Source of the DNA: Actinomycetota bacterium
GTDB lineage: Bacteria; Actinomycetota; Thermoleophilia; Solirubrobacterales; Solirubrobacteraceae
DNA: 25,387 nucleotides
Reading direction: 5' to 3'
Assembly (NCBI GenBank): GCA_009699615.1
Contig: WLNV01000001.1
Location: 1-25,387 of the forward strand
Below the pieces are notes generated by a model. It worked only from the letters and a program-made list of their open reading frames with translations, made no database searches and was not told the DNA's origin. The translations under genes were made by a program, and so were the position numbers. Positions 21,820-25,387 of the stretch are shown here, in pieces. Positions within the stretch are counted from its first letter, which is position 1, and each line of letters starts with the position of its first letter.

Positions 21820-22796
21820 CCCAGAAGCCCTTCGGCCCGGAGCCACTGCTCCGTCCGCCGCATTCCCTCATCAAAGTCGACTGCCGGGTTCCAGCCAAGC
21901 TGCTCGCGAGCGCGCGCGTTCGGGTAGACGGCTTGGCGTGAGACGTACTGAATAGCCTGACGGCTGACTGTCGGCGCGGTGCCGCGCAGCTTCGCGACGA
22001 TCTCTGCGGCGAAGGCGAAACCCTCGATCAGTGGCGCCGGCGCGGTCCGGACCTTCTTCTGCCCGAGCATCCGCGCATAGCGCCCGAAGAACTCGCCCGT
22101 CGTGATCGGTTCTCCGTCCCACGCCGTGTACGCCTGCCCTGCCGCGGTATCGGTAGTGAGCGCGAGCAGGATGCAGTCGACGAGGTCGTCGATGTAGACG
22201 AGCGTCATCAGGGCATCACCTTTCCCGGGCAGGGCGAATGTCCCGGCGCGAAGCGCCTCGATCGGGCGGATCGTCCACGGCACTGAGCCGGGTCCGTAGA
22301 CATCTCCGGGCCTAACGACAGCGGCTCCGCGCCGCAGCGCAAGGTAGTCCGAAGCCGCCTTGGTATCGGCGTAGGGCGCGCCGCTCGCGCGCGGAGAAGC
22401 ATCCTCTTCAAGGTCGCCAGTGAATTCGTAGCCCCAGCTGGCGACCGAGGAGAGGTGAACGAGTCGGCCGACGCCTGCTGCTTCGGCGGCATCGAAGACG
22501 GAGCAGCTGCCGCGCACATTGACCTCGATGAACTGCTCCATCGAGCCCCAGTCGCCGACTATCGCTGCGGTGTGGATTAGTCCGTCGCAATCCTGCAGTG
22601 CGTCGGCGATCGCGCCGGAGTCGAGCACATCGGCGCGGACAAATCGCGCGCCGGTCGCTTCGACCTGCGCCCTCGCATCATCACGACGGTCGATTCCGAC
22701 CGGCAGCGCGCCTTCGGCCGCGAGCCGCGCGCAGAGCGCCTGGCCAATGAAACCGCCAGCGCCGGTTACTGCGATTGTTTGCCCGCCAAGCTGCAT
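21816..22796 (-). CDS. NAD-dependent epimerase/dehydratase family protein
   Basis: The 326-aa protein is an extended short-chain dehydrogenase. The Rossmann glycine motif TGAGGFIG is at 11-18, VHLSSVASWGYE carries the catalytic Ser, and the YxxxK motif is Tyr142-Lys146 (YADTKAASD). Family relatives act on nucleotide sugars, on 3-beta-hydroxysteroid-like substrates or on other ketones; the sequence does not decide. A short tail (WNPAVDFDEGMRRTEQWLR) matches the usual C-terminus. I prefer the ATG at 22796 to a GTG at 22829, because the Rossmann fold begins directly after it and TACGGT lies six bases upstream. It diverges from the PAP2 gene. Confidence 0.9.
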   Translation of the reverse strand: MQLGGQTIAVTGAGGFIGQALCARLAAEGALPVGIDRRDDARAQVEATGARFVRADVLDSGAIADALQDCDGLIHTAAIVGDWGSMEQFIEVNVRGSCSVFDAAEAAGVGRLVHLSSVASWGYEFTGDLEEDASPRASGAPYADTKAASDYLALRRGAAVVRPGDVYGPGSVPWTIRPIEALRAGTFALPGKGDALMTLVYIDDLVDCILLALTTDTAAGQAYTAWDGEPITTGEFFGRYARMLGQKKVRTAPAPLIEGFAFAAEIVAKLRGTAPTVSRQAIQYVSRQAVYPNARAREQLGWNPAVDFDEGMRRTEQWLRAEGLLG

Positions 22797-22802
22797 CCCG
22801 CA

Positions 22803-22808
22803 ACCGTA
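22803..22808 (-). promoter_or_regulatory. -10 box for leaderless epimerase gene
   Basis: On the - strand TACGGT ends 6 bases before the ATG at 22796. It abuts the divergent TATACT box on the other strand (two shared base pairs). Confidence 0.45.
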
Positions 22809-22812
22809 TACT
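22807..22812 (+). promoter_or_regulatory. -10 box for the PAP2-family gene
   Basis: TATACT matches the -10 consensus at five of six positions and ends 9 bases before the TTG at 22822. It predicts a start of transcription next to that codon, supporting it as the gene start. Confidence 0.45.
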
Positions 22813-22821
22813 CCGCCAACC

Positions 22822-23766
22822 TTGCGCACCTCTAAAGCCCTGCGGATAGCGGCAATGGCAGTGGTAGCCGTAGGCGCCGCCGCTCCGCTTCTGCGACGCC
22901 GTGTTGAGCTGCCGAAGGCGGCAGTCCTCGGAGCGGCGTGGAGTGCGCCGGTCGCACTTTGCGTAGCGGCGCCAAGGTCAAAGAAGCGCGACGTCGGCGT
23001 CTGTGTTCTCCAGATGTGGGCCTACTTCGCGACCTACGAGATGCCGGCAGACGACCCTCAGGAGCTGGAAGACAGGGCATTCGTCGATTACCCGGTGACG
23101 GTCGATCGCTGGCTTGGGCTTGGCGAACTCCCAGGCGTTCGCCTGCAACAGGCGTTCGCCGACCCCGGCAACATCCGCGCGCCCGAGAAGGTTCTGGTCT
23201 GGGCCCACTGGATCTGGTTTCTGGTTCCTCACGCAACCGTCGCATATGTCTTCCTGCGTCGCCGTGAACAGTTCCCGCGCGCTGCGGCGATGATCTATGG
23301 AACCTTCGACCTCGGCTTGATCGGCTACTGGCTGGTGCCGACTGCCCCTCCTTGGTACGCGGCGCAGAAGGGCCGCCTTGGCGGCGACGTCGCACGCACC
23401 AAGCTTGGACTGCGCCGGATGATGATCGACTACGGCGAGCAGTTCTGGCGCGGTCGCTGGCCCGCGCTTTACGATGGGCTGGCAGGCAATCCATTGGCCG
23501 CCATGCCCTCACTTCACTTCGCAACATCGGTGATGTCCGCTCACGTCCTCTCTGGCGTCGGTCGAACCGAGGGATCTGTCGGCTGGGTCTACGCCGGGAC
23601 TCTCGGCTTCGCGCTTGTGTATCTCGGCGAGCACTATGTAATCGATCTGCTTGCAGGGTTGGCGCTGGTCGAGGGGATTCGCGTCTTGGCCCCAAGCGCT
23701 GCGCCGTTCGCGGAAGCCCTCTCGCGGGCCGTTCAAGGCCTTGAACACAGGGCCCAGGGTGCCTGA
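22822..23766 (+). CDS. PAP2-superfamily membrane phosphatase/phosphotransferase
   Basis: The protein (314 aa from the TTG at 22822, 303 from the ATG at 22855) is a polytopic membrane protein of the PAP2 superfamily, probably near the inositol-phosphoryl-ceramide-synthase-like branch. The active-site motifs are MPSLHFATS (228-236, nucleophile-side His232) and EHYVIDLLAG (His271, Asp275). Helices are spread through the protein; PTAPPWYA before the first motif is also seen in this branch. Activity would be on a lipid phosphate or a phospholipid head group at the outer face of the membrane. I favour the TTG because of the TATACT box and the basic RTSKALRIA lead-in to the first helix. The stop overlaps the next ATG (TGATG). 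Confidence 0.82.
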   Translation: MRTSKALRIAAMAVVAVGAAAPLLRRRVELPKAAVLGAAWSAPVALCVAAPRSKKRDVGVCVLQMWAYFATYEMPADDPQELEDRAFVDYPVTVDRWLGLGELPGVRLQQAFADPGNIRAPEKVLVWAHWIWFLVPHATVAYVFLRRREQFPRAAAMIYGTFDLGLIGYWLVPTAPPWYAAQKGRLGGDVARTKLGLRRMMIDYGEQFWRGRWPALYDGLAGNPLAAMPSLHFATSVMSAHVLSGVGRTEGSVGWVYAGTLGFALVYLGEHYVIDLLAGLALVEGIRVLAPSAAPFAEALSRAVQGLEHRAQGA

Positions 23767-24893
23767 TGGAGCTGCCTCAGGAAGAGGTTGAAGCGCTTGT
23801 ACCAGAGGTCACCAGCGACGAGCAGATGCCTACTCGGCGCCTCTCGCGGCGCCATGCATTACTTGCCGGCTTCTTTGCCCTTACGGTCGTCGTCTTCCTC
23901 TACTTCGTCCTCCCGCAGATCGCCGGCGTCAACAAGACCTGGGATCGGATCCAAGACGGAGACCCCAAGTGGCTGATCGCTTGCGCGCTCTTTGAGCTGA
24001 TCTCGTTCGGCGGCTACATCTGGCTCTTCCGAGGCGTCTTCGTGCGAGGCAGCACGCGAATCAGCTGGGCCGTCAGCTACCAGATAACGATGGCCGGTCT
24101 TGTGGCGGCGAGGCTTTTCGCTGCCGCCGGCGCCGGCGGTGCAATCCTCACCGCTTGGGCGCTACGTCGCTCGGGAATGCCCGGCCGTACGGTCGCCACC
24201 CGGATGATCGCCCAATACGTGATCCTCTACGCGGTCTACATGTTCACGCTGCTGATTGCCGGCGTCGGCTTGTACATCGGGGCCTTCAATGGCAGCAGAG
24301 TGTTTGCGCTGACGATGGTTCCGGCGATCATCGGTGGCGTGGCGATTCTGCTGTCACTGGCGTTCACGCTGCTGCCGGAGCAGATAGATAGGCGAATCGA
24401 GCACTGGGCGAAGGATTCCGGTCGCGTAGGAACGATCATCGCCCGGTTGGCGACGGTGCCGGACACCGTCGCGGTCGGTGTCCGCGAGGCATTGATCATC
24501 GTGCGCGAGCGCGACGGGGCTGTCTTTGGCGCAGTGATCTGGTGGTACTTCGACATCTTCACGCTCTGGGCCGCGTTCCATGCCTTCGGCGATCCACCGC
24601 CCTTTGCCGTTCTCGTGATGGCCTACTTCGTAGGCATGTTCGCCAATCTTTTGCCGCTGCCGGGAGGGATCGGCGGCGTCGAGGGCGGAATGATCGGAGT
24701 CCTCGTGGCGTTCGGAGTACCCGCGAGCTTGGCGATCGTCGCCGTTCTTAGCTACCGCGCCTTCTCCTTCTGGCTACCAACAATTCCCGGAGCGATCGCC
24801 TACTTCCAACTACGCCGCACGGTTCAGGGCTGGCGAGAGGAAGGGCGCGACCAATCGGCTACGCTATACAAAGTAAAGTCACCTGCGACCTGA
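23766..24893 (+). CDS. YbhN/MprF-type integral membrane protein (lysylphosphatidylglycerol synthase TM region family)
   Basis: The 375-aa protein has about eight membrane helices after a 30-residue cytoplasmic head. It matches the flippase-like transmembrane region of MprF and the YbhN/UPF0104 proteins. The most diagnostic stretch is LLPLPGGIGGVEGGMIGVL near residues 295-313, followed by LSYRAFSFWLPTIPGAIAY. ARLFAAAGAGGAILTAWALRRSGM in the first half is also family-like. The aminoacyl-transferase domain of full MprF is absent, so it likely translocates or supports transfer of lipids, not lysine addition. Overlap with the PAP2 gene by one base suggests a two-gene lipid-modifying unit. The gene ends 12 bases before trxB. 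Confidence 0.85.
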   Translation: MELPQEEVEALVPEVTSDEQMPTRRLSRRHALLAGFFALTVVVFLYFVLPQIAGVNKTWDRIQDGDPKWLIACALFELISFGGYIWLFRGVFVRGSTRISWAVSYQITMAGLVAARLFAAAGAGGAILTAWALRRSGMPGRTVATRMIAQYVILYAVYMFTLLIAGVGLYIGAFNGSRVFALTMVPAIIGGVAILLSLAFTLLPEQIDRRIEHWAKDSGRVGTIIARLATVPDTVAVGVREALIIVRERDGAVFGAVIWWYFDIFTLWAAFHAFGDPPPFAVLVMAYFVGMFANLLPLPGGIGGVEGGMIGVLVAFGVPASLAIVAVLSYRAFSFWLPTIPGAIAYFQLRRTVQGWREEGRDQSATLYKVKSPAT

Positions 24894-24900
24894 GTGGAGA
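24865..24900 (+). promoter_or_regulatory. Candidate -10 box and Shine-Dalgarno sequence for trxB
   Basis: TATACA (24865-24870) inside the end of the upstream gene could be a -10 box; no good -35 is seen. GGAGA (24896-24900) lies 5 bases before the trxB ATG and is a clear ribosome-binding site. trxB may equally be co-transcribed with the genes upstream. Confidence 0.35.
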
Positions 24901-24905
24901 AGTTC

Positions 24906-25387
24906 ATGGCTGAGATTGAAAACGTAATCATTGTGGGTAGTGGTCCGGCTGGCTATACGGCGGCCTTGTACACGTCGCGCGCCAATCTCTCGCCGCTCTT
25001 GATCGAGGGCTGGCAGTGGGGCGGTTTGCTCCAGCAGACGACCGAGGTTGAGAACTACCCGGGTTTCCGGGACGGCATTCAGGGCCCCGAGCTGATGCAG
25101 ACGATGCGCGACCAGGCCGAGCGTTTCGGCACTCGCTTCATTACAGATCTGGCAACCAAGCTTGAACTCTCCGACGAGCCCGGCGGAGTGCACCGCGTCT
25201 GGGTTGGTGAGCAGCAGTATCAGGCCCGCACTGTGATTCTCGCGATGGGCGCCGAACACAAGAAGATCGGCGCGCCGGGCGAGGACGAGCTCTCAGGCCG
25301 CGGCGTTTCATACTGCGCGACCTGCGACGCCGCCTTCTTTGTCGACAAGGAGACGATCATTGTCGGCGGCGGCGACTCAGCGATGGA
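24906..25387 (+). CDS. trxB: Thioredoxin-disulfide reductase, N-terminal part (3' truncated by window edge)
   Basis: TrxB passes electrons from NADPH through FAD to thioredoxin in the cytoplasm. About 160 residues are present. The FAD-binding motif VIIVGSGPAGYTAALY starts at residue 7. GGLLQQTTEVENYPGF and VILAMGAEHKKIGAPGE are typical of low-molecular-weight thioredoxin reductases. The redox-active disulfide is CATC (in SYCATCDAAFF), and the second Rossmann motif IIVGGGDSAM begins at the very end. The ATG at 24906 is supported by GGAGA five bases upstream. A thioredoxin gene often follows, but this lies outside the window. Confidence 0.96.
   Translation, partial: MAEIENVIIVGSGPAGYTAALYTSRANLSPLLIEGWQWGGLLQQTTEVENYPGFRDGIQGPELMQTMRDQAERFGTRFITDLATKLELSDEPGGVHRVWVGEQQYQARTVILAMGAEHKKIGAPGEDELSGRGVSYCATCDAAFFVDKETIIVGGGDSAM

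Noticed and set aside
22519..22821. N-terminal extension of the PAP2 gene by about 100 codons
   Set aside because: The extension lies antisense inside the epimerase gene and is low-complexity Ser/Pro/Ala with no helices; the family N-terminus begins near 22822-22855.
1..25387. Mobile elements, CRISPR arrays, tRNA or rRNA genes
   Set aside because: I looked for terminal inverted repeats, transposase motifs, regularly spaced direct repeats and tRNA-like cloverleaf ends and saw none. The only tandem repeat is coding.

Overview
The window is a 25.4-kb piece of a GC-rich bacterial chromosome. Gene content and layout suggest a high-GC actinobacterium, most likely of the Thermoleophilia/Solirubrobacterales type. 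The reasons are the glmM-glmS-acpS-nnr-alr cell-wall cluster, caa3-type oxidases with cytochrome-c-tailed subunit II, a bifunctional Nnr, and many start codons sitting directly behind a -10 box. This placement is inference; no rRNA or phylogenetic marker is present. Coding density is very high. No gene-free stretch reaches 300 bases; the longest is about 123 bases (8808-8930). I see no tRNA, rRNA, CRISPR array, insertion sequence or phage gene.

Layout. (1) 1-7176, all on +: 3' end of glmM, then glmS, acpS, nnr (NAD(P)HX repair), a CBS-domain protein, alr and a CCA-adding-type nucleotidyltransferase. The theme is amino-sugar and D-alanine supply for peptidoglycan plus housekeeping. (2) 7180-10314: a membrane-associated M28 peptidase diverging from a HIT-family hydrolase, a secreted four-cysteine protein of unknown function, a Thr/Gly/Asp-rich lipoprotein and a small zinc-ribbon protein. 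(3) 10424-20179: a respiratory island with two complete catalytic cores of haem-copper oxidase. Read on the - strand, the first operon is coxB1 (CuA + cyt c), ctaD1 (A1 type, with the helix-VI Glu), ctaB (haem O synthase), a 36-aa membrane peptide and a subunit-IV-like protein. The second is araC-like regulator, coxB2 (CuA + cyt c), ctaD2 (A2 type, YSHP motif without the Glu), cox3 and a 59-aa tail-anchored peptide. A + strand CBS protein lies between them. A lipoprotein fusing cytochrome c to a cupredoxin runs convergently into the end of the second operon and could be an electron donor. (4) 20225-25387: a PaaG-like crotonase, a class-I glutamine-amidotransferase hydrolase (PuuD-like), an NAD-dependent epimerase, a PAP2-family phosphatase or transferase overlapping a YbhN/MprF-type membrane protein, and the 5' part of trxB.

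Two structural signatures cut across the window. At least twelve genes that head transcription units have a TAnnnT-type -10 box 6-8 bases before the start codon and no Shine-Dalgarno sequence, which predicts leaderless mRNAs and helps fix the starts. Three of the five convergent gene pairs end with interlocked TAG stops in a shared CTAG. Within operons, genes are tightly joined by ATGA, TAATG and TGATG overlaps.

The most interesting biology is the tandem A1/A2 oxidase locus with its fused donor protein, the 36-aa peptide inside the oxidase operon, and a perfect 8-bp dyad between the AraC-like gene and the A2 oxidase promoter.
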